Positions 16,982 through 25,026 of a DNA stretch of 64,000 nucleotides are shown here, one piece after another; position 1 is the first letter of the stretch; each line of letters begins with the position of its first letter. Source of the DNA: an uncultured Coriobacteriaceae bacterium (GTDB lineage: Bacteria; Actinomycetota; Coriobacteriia; Coriobacteriales; Atopobiaceae); the NCBI GenBank assembly GCA_902786015.1, contig CADAAU010000010.1, forward strand, positions 1-64,000, written 5' to 3'. The notes under the pieces were generated by a model. The model was not told the origin of the DNA. It did not search any database and worked only from the letters and a program-made list of their open reading frames with translations. A program made the translations under genes and the position numbers.

Positions 16982-18202
16982 CTAAACCAAGCGTGCGAAT
17001 TTGCGCTTTCCGTGCTGAATTACCGTGCCGGCCACAAACAGCTCGGGGGCCATGTTGTAAGACTTGGCGGCAACTGCCTCACCGTTGATCTTTACGCCAC
17101 CGCCGTCAATGAAGCGACGAGCCTCGCCCACCGAAGCGGCAAGCTTGAGGTCGGCCATGAGCTTGGCAAGGTACACCAAACCCTGATCGTTGGTAACAAC
17201 GACGTCGGCAACAGCGAACTCGGGCACGTCGTCGGGAATCTCGGCACGCTTGAACTGCGCGTCAAAGGCTGCCTGGGCAGCATCGCCCGCGCCCTCACCG
17301 TGGTACAGGTCGACGATGTTGCGTGCGAGCTCGCGCTTGCGCGCGTATGGGTCGGCCTTCCCGGCCTTGAACTCCGCCTCAATCGCATCGATCTCTTCGA
17401 TGGAAAGCGTCGAACACAGACGGAAATACATGGGCACGATCTCGTCGGCGATGGACATGAGCTTTCCGTACATGTCGTTGGGCGCGTCAGTGAGGCCGAC
17501 GTAATTTCCGTAGCTCTTGCTCATCTTCTTGTGCCCGTCCAAGCCCACGAGCAGCGGCATAGTAAGAGCCACTTGCGGCTCCATGCCCTCGGCGCGCATG
17601 AGGTCACGACCTGCGAGGAGGTTAAAGATCTGGTCGTTACCGCCCATCTCGACGTCCGCGTCAATGACCACGGAGTCATACGCCTGCAAAACGGGATAAA
17701 TGAACTCGTGGAGGGCAATCGACTGCTGACCAACGTAGCGATTGTGGAAGTCCTCGCGCTCAAGGATGCGTGCCACATTGAACTGTGCCATGAGGTGCAG
17801 CATCTTTTGCAGATCGAGCGGCTTGAGCCAGTCGCCGTTGTGAACGATCGTGGTCTTTTGGGGATCGAGCACTTTGACGGCTTGCTCGACGTAGGTCTTT
17901 GCATTGGCCTCGACCTGCTCCTCGGTGAGGGGCGGGCGGGTGCTGTCTCGCCCAGAGGGATCACCGATAAGAGCAGTTCCGTTACCGATAATCAACGTAA
18001 CCTGATGTCCCAGGTCCTGAAACTGGCGCATCTTGCGCAGGGGAACGGCATGTCCCAAGTGGAGATCGGGGCTTGTGGGGTCCACGCCAAGCTTGATGTT
18101 GAGCGGCTCGCCCTTCTCGAGCTTCTTCTTGAGCTCATCGAGCGGCACGATCTGCATGGTACCCGAGGTTATAACTATGAGCTGTTCGTCTACTGGCAGC
18201 AA
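16982..18202 (-). CDS. tyrS: Tyrosyl-tRNA synthetase
   Basis: A 406-residue class I aminoacyl-tRNA synthetase charging tRNA-Tyr. Motifs in order: the HLGH signature (SPDLHLGHAVPLR, about residues 44-56), the tyrosine-pocket region QQSIALHEFIYPVLQAYDS, GGNDQIFN, KMSKSYGN near residue 230, and a C-terminal S4 RNA-binding domain (EARRFIDGGGVKING). Spacing and length match the TyrZ-like branch. It starts with TTG 18202, with GGGAGGG 8 nt upstream. I looked for a T-box leader in the 315 bases upstream and found none. Confidence 0.93.
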   Translation of the reverse strand: MLPVDEQLIVITSGTMQIVPLDELKKKLEKGEPLNIKLGVDPTSPDLHLGHAVPLRKMRQFQDLGHQVTLIIGNGTALIGDPSGRDSTRPPLTEEQVEANAKTYVEQAVKVLDPQKTTIVHNGDWLKPLDLQKMLHLMAQFNVARILEREDFHNRYVGQQSIALHEFIYPVLQAYDSVVIDADVEMGGNDQIFNLLAGRDLMRAEGMEPQVALTMPLLVGLDGHKKMSKSYGNYVGLTDAPNDMYGKLMSIADEIVPMYFRLCSTLSIEEIDAIEAEFKAGKADPYARKRELARNIVDLYHGEGAGDAAQAAFDAQFKRAEIPDDVPEFAVADVVVTNDQGLVYLAKLMADLKLAASVGEARRFIDGGGVKINGEAVAAKSYNMAPELFVAGTVIQHGKRKFARLV

Positions 18203-18362
18203 CGCTCTGCCCTCCCAAAAGTCGAAAACGCGTGCAAGGGGCTAGGATATCACATGCCGTCGTTCTTGGTGCCGGCAGATACCTTTACTGGCCAGCGTGG
18301 CGCGCATGGCCTGATCACTCCCTGCAGCAGGCTGTCTAAAATGCGTGGTGGCATGCGGCCAG

Positions 18363-18388
18363 GGCAAGCGATGGGGTTACCATCGCTT
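18363..18388. repeat. Family C palindrome, short copy, in a gene-free stretch
   Basis: GGCAAGCGATGG followed closely by CCATCGCTT forms a compact hairpin and repeats the arm of the element at 35798-35859. It lies in the 315-base gap (18203-18517) between the divergent tyrS and penicillin-binding protein genes. Apart from this palindrome and a -10-like TATAAT at 18484-18489, I see nothing recognisable there. Confidence 0.5.
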
Positions 18389-18483
18389 AAATCCCGGACT
18401 AGATGATGTTTACAGAAATCTGCAAGCACTATCTTTACAATGTAGAGGAAGCGATGTGGCCGTTCGAACCAACTGAGTGCATG

Positions 18484-18489
18484 TATAAT
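18484..18489 (+). promoter_or_regulatory. Possible -10 element of the pbp gene
   Basis: A perfect TATAAT stands 29 nt upstream of the penicillin-binding protein start, but no convincing -35 hexamer is present 16-18 nt before it. The AGGAGG at 18507-18512 follows at a normal distance. Confidence 0.4.
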
Positions 18490-18517
18490 GGTGCGCACTG
18501 TAAAAAGGAGGAACCCC

Positions 18518-20752
18518 ATGGGAGCTCGTACACGCAAAGCACGCAAGCACTCTCGTACCCATATCATTGGTTTTGGTTTCGCTGGCGTATTGGGATTCAT
18601 CGCCCTGCTAGCCATCGCCCTTGCCATCTCGGCGGGCGCGCTGGTCAATTCTTGGCTGCTCAACCTTCCCGACTACGAGTCGGCCGATGCCTACCTCGTC
18701 GCCGAGCCGACTTCCGTGTACGACGCCGACAACAACGTAATCGCAGAGTACTACCTCCAGAATCGCCGCACCGTGAGCAAGGACGAAGTGTCACCCTACG
18801 TCCTCATGGGAACAGTCGACACGGAGGACATCCGCTTTTATCAGCACAACGGCATCGACCCGCAGGGCATTGCCCGCGCCGTGCTCGTGCAGTTCACCGG
18901 TGGTTCGGAAGGCGCATCTACCATTACGCAGCAGCTCGTCCGCAACACGGTGCTTTCGAATGAGCAGTTTGAGCAAACGCTCAAGCGCAAGGTCCGCGAG
19001 GCCTACATTGCCATCCAGATGGAAAAGAAGTACTCCAAGGACCAAATCCTCATGATGTACATCAACACCATCTACTACGGACACGCCGCATACGGCATCC
19101 AAGCCGCCTCGATTACCTATTTCAACAAGGATGCAAAGAACCTCACCCTCGCAGAGGCAGCTCTGCTCACCGGCCTTCCCAACTCCCCCTCCTACTACGA
19201 CCCCTTCGAGAACCCCGAGGCCGCCATCACGCGACGCAATCTGGTACTTGAGCGTATGTACACCGCTGGAGACATCACCAAGGAAGAGAAGGACGCCGCC
19301 CAGTCCGAGCCCCTCACACTCAACCAGGGCAAGGTCATGGAGGAAAAGGGCGTCTATCCTTACTTTACCGACTACGTCAAGCAGCTCCTGCTCGACACGT
19401 TTAGCCAAGATCAGGTCTTCCAAGGAGGCATGAAGGTCTACACCACGCTTGAGCCAGACTCTCAGGCCAAGGCGGAGGCAGCGGTAGCCGCTCGCCTCGA
19501 GGAGTACGGCAACGACCAGCTCGAAGCCGCGCTGGTGGCTATCAAACCCGAAACGGGCAACATCGTAGCCATGGTTGGCGGACGCGACTACAACGTCGAC
19601 CAGTTCAACCTCGCGACGCAGGCAAACCGTCAGCCCGGTTCGAGCTTCAAGACCATAACGCTGGCTGCCGCCATGAGCGAGGGAATGAACCCCAATATCC
19701 TCATCAACTGCGAGTCCCCGCTTCAGGTTCTGCCCACGTGGAGGGTGCAGAACTACGGGAACACCAACTATGGTCCGCTGAGCCTGCAAGATGCAACGGC
19801 GGTCTCCTCAAACACAGGCTACGTCCAGGTCGCCGAAGCTATTGGCGCCGATAAGGTCGTGGAGTATGCCACAAAGATGGGCATCGACGGCGACCTTTTG
19901 GAGCCGACCCTTTCCATCACGCTTGGATCGTATGGCGTGCCTCCTGTCCAGATGGCCGAGGCATATGCCACGCTCGCTACGGGTGGAATCCACCGCGACT
20001 CCGTTGCCATCACTCGAATCGAGGACCGAAACGGCAACATCGTTTACGAGCACGAAAACAAGGAGGAGCGTGTCATCGATCCTGCCATCGCACGCGCCGA
20101 GACTTCGGTTTTGGAGACGGTCATCTCGTCTCCGCAGGGTACCGCAGCCTCCATGCAGGGCTTGCTCAGCATCAATCAGCCGGTTGCTGGCAAGACGGGT
20201 ACCACAGAAGAGTATCGTGACCTGTGGTTCTGTGGCTACACACCCCAGCTTTCGGTCTCGATTTGGTGTGGCTATCGTACCGACGAGCCGGTCTACATCG
20301 GCCGTGCGGCAGCACATCCTGACGGCACGGCCTGCCCCATCTTTGCTTCTTTCGTAAATGCAATGCTCGAGAACACCGACCGCATGGAATGGCCTTCCTC
20401 CGATCAGGAACCGCAGTATAAACCCAACTCCGAATGGCAGTTCTCCAACACTGATCCTTCCATCAGTTCGCAGGAAAACGGCTCCAGCAACTTTGGCACT
20501 ACCTACGGAAACGACTGGAACAACTGGAATAATTGGAATAACTGGAACACGTGGAATAACTACGGTGTCAACGGCTACGGCACCAATGGTTACGATGCGA
20601 CGGGCTATGGAACGGGATATGGCACGGGCACCGGAACGGGTGCTGCCGGATATGGCCAAGATTACGACGCTTTTGGATATGGAACTGGAACGGGAACAGG
20701 CACTGGCGTTGGCACTGGCACAGGTACCGGCGGATACGGCGGCACGGTGTAG
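18518..20752 (+). CDS. Class A penicillin-binding protein with low-complexity tail
   Basis: A 744-residue bifunctional peptidoglycan synthase: a basic cytosolic N terminus, one membrane anchor (about residues 19-42), then a GT51 transglycosylase domain and a transpeptidase domain. GT51 motifs are EDIRFYQHNGID, GASTITQQLVRN and an RKVREAYIAIQ helix. Transpeptidase motifs are the active-site GSSFK (SxxK), SSN and KTGTT. After about residue 660 the chain becomes a tail of Trp-Asn repeats (NNWNNWNNW) and then Gly-Tyr-Thr repeats to the end. ATG 18518 follows AGGAGG; the longer reading from 18488 begins upstream of that site. It polymerises and cross-links peptidoglycan outside the membrane. The role of the tail is unknown. 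Confidence 0.93.
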   Translation: MGARTRKARKHSRTHIIGFGFAGVLGFIALLAIALAISAGALVNSWLLNLPDYESADAYLVAEPTSVYDADNNVIAEYYLQNRRTVSKDEVSPYVLMGTVDTEDIRFYQHNGIDPQGIARAVLVQFTGGSEGASTITQQLVRNTVLSNEQFEQTLKRKVREAYIAIQMEKKYSKDQILMMYINTIYYGHAAYGIQAASITYFNKDAKNLTLAEAALLTGLPNSPSYYDPFENPEAAITRRNLVLERMYTAGDITKEEKDAAQSEPLTLNQGKVMEEKGVYPYFTDYVKQLLLDTFSQDQVFQGGMKVYTTLEPDSQAKAEAAVAARLEEYGNDQLEAALVAIKPETGNIVAMVGGRDYNVDQFNLATQANRQPGSSFKTITLAAAMSEGMNPNILINCESPLQVLPTWRVQNYGNTNYGPLSLQDATAVSSNTGYVQVAEAIGADKVVEYATKMGIDGDLLEPTLSITLGSYGVPPVQMAEAYATLATGGIHRDSVAITRIEDRNGNIVYEHENKEERVIDPAIARAETSVLETVISSPQGTAASMQGLLSINQPVAGKTGTTEEYRDLWFCGYTPQLSVSIWCGYRTDEPVYIGRAAAHPDGTACPIFASFVNAMLENTDRMEWPSSDQEPQYKPNSEWQFSNTDPSISSQENGSSNFGTTYGNDWNNWNNWNNWNTWNNYGVNGYGTNGYDATGYGTGYGTGTGTGAAGYGQDYDAFGYGTGTGTGTGVGTGTGTGGYGGTV

Positions 20753-20781
20753 AACCTCTGCGGTTCCACACCGTGCTCTTC
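20742..20781 (+). terminator. Probable terminator of the pbp gene
   Basis: GCACGGTGT-a-GAACC and GGTTC-c-ACACCGTGC form a stem of about 14 pairs with one mismatch around TCTGC, followed by the weak T-rich TCTTCT. The stem includes the end of the coding sequence and its stop codon. Confidence 0.6.
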
Positions 20782-20827
20782 TAGGCCACCCGAAAATGCC
20801 ATACCCAAGCGTTTAATAACGCCTGCC

Positions 20828-21259
20828 CTATTCGACTCCGCGCAACCGTGCGATAAGACGCGACATACTCTCTGCGTTGCCATTCGTACGCGTAATCGAA
20901 ACAACAAAGCTATTGCCCGACAACGACCCCAGAACGCTGTCAAAGCGCGCCGCATCAACGGCCGCCGCAACAGCAGGCCCTGAGTCTGGTCGGGTGTTCA
21001 TCACCACAAGATTGTTTACGCTTTCCACCCCTATCAAAAACTCCGAAACGATGCGTTGCAGATGGATATCTTCCGCGAGCACGTACATGCCGTCGGGCAG
21101 TTTTTGTAGCCCCATCTTTGCCACATAGCGACTCACCGTCGTCTGAGTACACGTAAACCCACGACGATTCAGCTCCTTCGCCAGTTCGCTTTGCGTTCGA
21201 ATCGGCTTGCTGCGCACAATTTCGCGCACAGCGTCCTGCCGATCGCTTCGCACACTCAT
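20828..21259 (-). CDS. argR: Arginine repressor
   Basis: A 143-residue ArgR-family regulator. The N-terminal winged helix contains TQSELAKELNRRGFTCTQTT and VSRYVAKMGLQK. The C-terminal arginine-binding and hexamerisation domain includes NTRPDSGPAVAAAVD, then GTL-type loop residues in a diverged form. ATG 21259 is preceded by AAGGAGG; an upstream reading is not supported. It stands alone, not next to arginine genes. A weak ARG-box-like sequence upstream suggests autoregulation. It faces the pbp gene tail to tail. Confidence 0.92.
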   Translation of the reverse strand: MSVRSDRQDAVREIVRSKPIRTQSELAKELNRRGFTCTQTTVSRYVAKMGLQKLPDGMYVLAEDIHLQRIVSEFLIGVESVNNLVVMNTRPDSGPAVAAAVDAARFDSVLGSLSGNSFVVSITRTNGNAESMSRLIARLRGVE

Positions 21260-21348
21260 ATCAGCCTCCTTATTACGTGTTAAGCTATATGACAAGAAGC
21301 CTATAACGTAACAGACTGGAAATCATCAAAGTACCTAAACAAGAATAC

Positions 21349-21366
21349 GATTGATAATTATTCGGA
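21349..21366. promoter_or_regulatory. ARG-box-like sequence
   Basis: GATTGATAATTATTCGGA resembles the ArgR operator core (TGAAT-AATT-ATTCA) in the divergent region between argR and the next gene. The match is imperfect on the left half; binding is inferred from position only. Confidence 0.3.
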
Positions 21367-21523
21367 GTGATTATGCGTCAAACACACGCCTGTACCTGCG
21401 TGCGAAACGCTCCAGCAAGCACCAAAACCGATTCTTTTTGCACCGTAGGCGATAATCCCTAGCATTGCGGGAACACAATCCATAGTATTAGACAGAAGGC
21501 ATCCATTACGGGAAGGCAAAATC

Positions 21524-22780
21524 ATGGCCAACGCACCCAGAAGCGGTCAGCGCACACGTACAAGGCGCTCATCGCGTTCCAATAGCAACCAGCAAAGGCG
21601 TAGGACTTCTTCGCGCACATCTCGTAGCGGCGATTCGTCCAGCAGGCGCGGCACACTCACGCGTCCTGACACCGGCTATACCCTCCATTCGCGCCGCGTG
21701 CGCCGCGAAGCCGGAAGCGGTAGCATTGCCGCTTTGCTCAATCCGCGTGTACTCATGCTTGGTGCAATCGTCCTCATTGTGGTCATTGTTATCGGCGTCG
21801 GAATCAGCAGCTGCGTAAGCCACAACAACACCAAGTCAGAACCCTCCACCGAAGAGGCCAAGCCCAAGAACGAGCAGGATGCCCGTGTCGCCGCAGGAGT
21901 ATCGGCCGCCATGACATCCCGCTTCACCGAAGCACTCGATCAATCCCAAAAACTTGCGCAAATTGCGGAAAACGCCGACAAGTACGACGACGAGCGCATG
22001 CTTTCCCTTGCGCTCGACGAGCCTGATGCCGTGGACTTCGTTGCAGGCTACCCCGCCTCCGACAAGTCGAGTCGTCCGTACGACGGATCGGTAAAGCGAG
22101 GAGAAGTCCCCCGACTCTACAACTGGGACTATCACTGGGGCGCCGTAACATACGGTGACGGTCCCATCGCCCTCACCGGGTCTGGCCCCACGACGCTCGC
22201 CATGGCATACATGGGACTTACAGGTAAAACCGACAACACGCCAACCGAAATCGCCCAGCAGGCAAGCAAGAGCAACTACACGGACACGGGCTCGGGCAGC
22301 AAACCAGAGCTGTTCTCGAAGCTGGGTGCATCACTTGGACTCAAGACCGAAACGCAAGAGGTATCCGAGGACACGCTGCTGCTCACCTTGAGCAGTGACA
22401 CGCTCGTCGCCGCGGAGCTCAAGGAAGGCACCATCACCGAAGAGCCGCATTGGGTCCTTGTGGTCAACGTCAACGAAGACGGATCGGTAACAGTGTTTGA
22501 CCCGACCTCCACCGCAGTTTCCAATCATCCCTGGAGCGCAGCAACCATCGCCGACGCAAGCGAGACGTTCTACTCCATCACCTTAACCGAAGAGGACTTC
22601 GAGAAGCTCGAGAGTTCGAGCAAGACAGATTCCAAGACAACCAAGAGCAGCGATACCGACACTACCAGCAACGGCGATACCACCTCCGAAAGTAGCAAGA
22701 GCAGCAAGACCACCGACAGCGAAGACACGACAGCGGATTCCAGCTCCAGTAGTTCGAAGTCGAATAAGACCACAGACTAA
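21524..22780 (+). CDS. Membrane-anchored C39-like protein without catalytic Cys
   Basis: A 418-residue protein. Residues 1-70 are Arg/Ser-rich and cytosolic. A single membrane helix follows (about residues 80-100, LMLGAIVLIVVIVIGVGI), then an extracytoplasmic domain and a Ser/Thr/Lys/Asp tail from about residue 360. The extracytoplasmic part resembles the C39_2 papain-like fold: TGSGPTTLAMAYMGLTG at the helix that normally reads GCGPTSLAM, and HWVLVVN...VFDPTS around the expected His and Asn/Asp. The usual Cys is Ser, so protease activity is doubtful and a binding or scaffolding role is possible. ATG 21524 follows GGGAAGG. Confidence 0.7.
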   Translation: MANAPRSGQRTRTRRSSRSNSNQQRRRTSSRTSRSGDSSSRRGTLTRPDTGYTLHSRRVRREAGSGSIAALLNPRVLMLGAIVLIVVIVIGVGISSCVSHNNTKSEPSTEEAKPKNEQDARVAAGVSAAMTSRFTEALDQSQKLAQIAENADKYDDERMLSLALDEPDAVDFVAGYPASDKSSRPYDGSVKRGEVPRLYNWDYHWGAVTYGDGPIALTGSGPTTLAMAYMGLTGKTDNTPTEIAQQASKSNYTDTGSGSKPELFSKLGASLGLKTETQEVSEDTLLLTLSSDTLVAAELKEGTITEEPHWVLVVNVNEDGSVTVFDPTSTAVSNHPWSAATIADASETFYSITLTEEDFEKLESSSKTDSKTTKSSDTDTTSNGDTTSESSKSSKTTDSEDTTADSSSSSSKSNKTTD

Positions 22781-22826
22781 CGCCGACCCCCTGTCGCAGG
22801 GGTGCAAGGGTATATCCATATCCCCG

Positions 22827-22976
22827 TGCTCAAACAGTCCTCGCCGGGGCGGGGGCGGGGGTTATGCGCCTGAGCTCGGACAGTCCTCGGCTTCGCCTGC
22901 GGAACTCGCGCAGACACATAACCCCCGCCCCCGCTCTGCTGCGGAAACTGCGCACGGGGACATACCCTCCGCCTTT
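22827..22976. repeat. Family B inverted repeat, full copy plus extra arm
   Basis: It contains gggggcgggggttatgcgcc, then gctcggacagtcctcggctt and cgcctgcggaactcgcgc, then cacataacccccgcccccg, and a further degenerate arm (ggggacataccctccgcc). This is the longest copy of the family also seen at 74-149, 431-474 and 37183-37296. It occupies the 298-base gap between convergent genes. Confidence 0.7.
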
Positions 22977-23020
22977 GCCCCAGTGTGACACCAAACGCTT
23001 GCCAGAGTATCAGCAGGCAG

Positions 23021-23056
23021 AAAAGCGCCGGACCCGCAATGCGAGACCGGCGCTTT
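23021..23056 (-). terminator. Terminator of the phosphohexomutase gene
   Basis: AAAGCGCCGG and CCGGCGCTTT pair around a 15-nt loop. On the - strand the stem is followed by TTTTCTG, as in an intrinsic terminator. It may also stop transcripts arriving from the + side. Confidence 0.8.
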
Positions 23057-23078
23057 GCTGGTTCTTTTGTGCCGATAG

Positions 23079-24800
23079 TTACGACAGGATGGCCTCGGCG
23101 GCTTCCTGCAGCTTGGCGCGAACGGCCTCGGACTCGGCGCGGGTCGCACCCTTAGAGAACAGGTACGCCTTGACCTTGGGCTCGGTGCCGGACGGACGGA
23201 AGATGACCTTGTTGTCGTCCTCAAGACGGTACTCGATGACGTTGGCAGCAGGCAGCACCTGCGGGGCCTCCTTCTGCAGACCACCAACACGCGGCATCTC
23301 GGGGCCCGTGCCAAAGTCGGTCATGCCAACGACCTTGTAGCCAGCGATCTCGGTGAGGGGCTCCTCGCGGAGGCTCTTCATGAGGGCGGCCATCTTGTCG
23401 GCGCCGGCAGCACCCGGGAAGCTGGCGTTAACGGTGCCGTTGAGGTAGTAGCCGTACTTCTTGTACAGTGCCTCCATGGCATCGTAGAGGTCCATGCCAC
23501 GGGCGGCATAGTCGGAAGCCATCTCGACGGCGAGCATCGTAGCGACGATGGCGTCCTTGTCGCGAGCGTGCGTGCCGGCCAGATAGCCGTAGGACTCCTC
23601 GAAGCCCACCAGGTAGCGATCTTCCTCGCCTGCGTCCTTGAGCTGATCGATCTGGTCGCCGATGAACTTGAAGCCGGTGAGGACGCGACGGACCTCGAAG
23701 CCCCAGTCCTTGGCGAGCGCGTCGGGCATCGTGGACGAAACGATGGTGGTGACGGCAACCTTGGACTTTACGTCCTCGCCGTTCTTCTCGGCCTGCTGGG
23801 CCAGCCAGTCCATGAGCAGGACACCCATCTCGTTGCCAGAAATCAGCACGTACTCACCGTCATGCGGAATGGCGGTGCCCATACGGTCGGCATCGGGGTC
23901 GGTAGCTACGACGAGCTTGGGCTTGACCTCGTCGGCGAGCTTCAGAGCGAGCTCGAGGGCCTCGCGGAACTCGGGGTTGGGATACTGGCAGGTCGGGAAG
24001 TGACCATCGGGGTTTTCCTGCTCGGGTACAGTCGAGACCTTGTCGACGCCAATCTCCTTGAGGATGCGGGTTACGCACTCCATGCCGGTGCCGTTGAGCG
24101 GGGTGTACACGACGGAGTAGTCCTCGCCGGCCTTGAAGCCTGGCACGGAGACCTTCTTGACGTCGGCGATGAAGTTGTCGAGAACTTCCTCGGGCGTCCA
24201 CACGACAAGACCCTTCTCGATGGCCTCGTCGAAGTCCATGATCTCGACGTCAAACGGGTTGACCTTGGCGATGGTGGCGCTGATCTCGTCAGCAGCCTCG
24301 TTTGCAATCTGGCCACCGTTGTCGTTGTAAACCTTGTAGCCATTGTACGGCGCGGGGTTGTGGGAGGCCGTGAGGACGATACCGGCGGAAGTGCCGAGGT
24401 AACGAACCGCGAAGGACAGGGTGGGAACCGGCTCGATGCGCGGATACACGTAGACCTTTACGCCGTTGGCGGCAAGAACGCCTGCGGCCACCTTCTGGAA
24501 CTCCTCGCCCTTGAGGCGCGAGTCACGGGCAAGCGCAAGCGTGGGGTTCTCGTAGTGCGCGTTGAGGTAGTCGGCAACACCCTTGGTTGCTTGGGCCACC
24601 ACGTACTCGTTCATACGGTTGGTGCCAACGCCCAGCGTGCCACGCAGACCGGCGGTACCAAACTCAAGGCTGCGATAAAACGCGTCGAACAGCTTGTCCT
24701 CGTCATCAGCAGCGATGAGGGCATCAAGCTCCTCCTTGAGGTCGGGGATGGTTACCTTCTCTTTCCACTCGTCGATCGTGGCCTGAATCTGTTTGTCCAT
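23079..24800 (-). CDS. Phosphoglucomutase/phosphomannomutase
   Basis: A 573-residue alpha-D-phosphohexomutase interconverting hexose 1- and 6-phosphates, probably supplying glucose-1-phosphate for dTDP-glucose and other sugar nucleotides. The four expected motifs are present: catalytic TASHNPAPYNGYK near residue 146, metal-binding DPDADRMG near residue 300, sugar-binding GFEESYGY near residue 400, and phosphate-binding RPSGTEPK near the C terminus. Length matches the PgcA-type group. Transcribed alone, with a clear terminator 22 nt downstream of its stop. Confidence 0.92.
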   Translation of the reverse strand: MDKQIQATIDEWKEKVTIPDLKEELDALIAADDEDKLFDAFYRSLEFGTAGLRGTLGVGTNRMNEYVVAQATKGVADYLNAHYENPTLALARDSRLKGEEFQKVAAGVLAANGVKVYVYPRIEPVPTLSFAVRYLGTSAGIVLTASHNPAPYNGYKVYNDNGGQIANEAADEISATIAKVNPFDVEIMDFDEAIEKGLVVWTPEEVLDNFIADVKKVSVPGFKAGEDYSVVYTPLNGTGMECVTRILKEIGVDKVSTVPEQENPDGHFPTCQYPNPEFREALELALKLADEVKPKLVVATDPDADRMGTAIPHDGEYVLISGNEMGVLLMDWLAQQAEKNGEDVKSKVAVTTIVSSTMPDALAKDWGFEVRRVLTGFKFIGDQIDQLKDAGEEDRYLVGFEESYGYLAGTHARDKDAIVATMLAVEMASDYAARGMDLYDAMEALYKKYGYYLNGTVNASFPGAAGADKMAALMKSLREEPLTEIAGYKVVGMTDFGTGPEMPRVGGLQKEAPQVLPAANVIEYRLEDDNKVIFRPSGTEPKVKAYLFSKGATRAESEAVRAKLQEAAEAILS

Positions 24801-25026
24801 GGGAACAGCCCTCCAAACTCATAGTTGCCATACCTTGGTACATTGTAAAAGTCCGATTGTTGGCCGGTACTTACTGGTAGGTGGATGGCATAGGTTTTAT
24901 GGGGGACGGTCAACTTGGTTCGAGGGTTGTTTGTGCGGCAGTGCTGCGGTTGGCAGAGACCCAATTCGTTTGTGCCACAATGATGGAGACACCCATAACG
25001 CTCACAAATCCTTCTAGGAGACGCAC

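Noticed and set aside
16934..18406. A 490-codon open frame opposite tyrS
   Set aside because: tyrS on the other strand has all its motifs; this frame has none and is a shadow of codon bias.
18203..18517. A possible T-box riboswitch in front of tyrS
   Set aside because: I looked for the T-box core (GGGTGGNACCGCG) and a terminator on the - strand and found neither; only a short palindrome is present.
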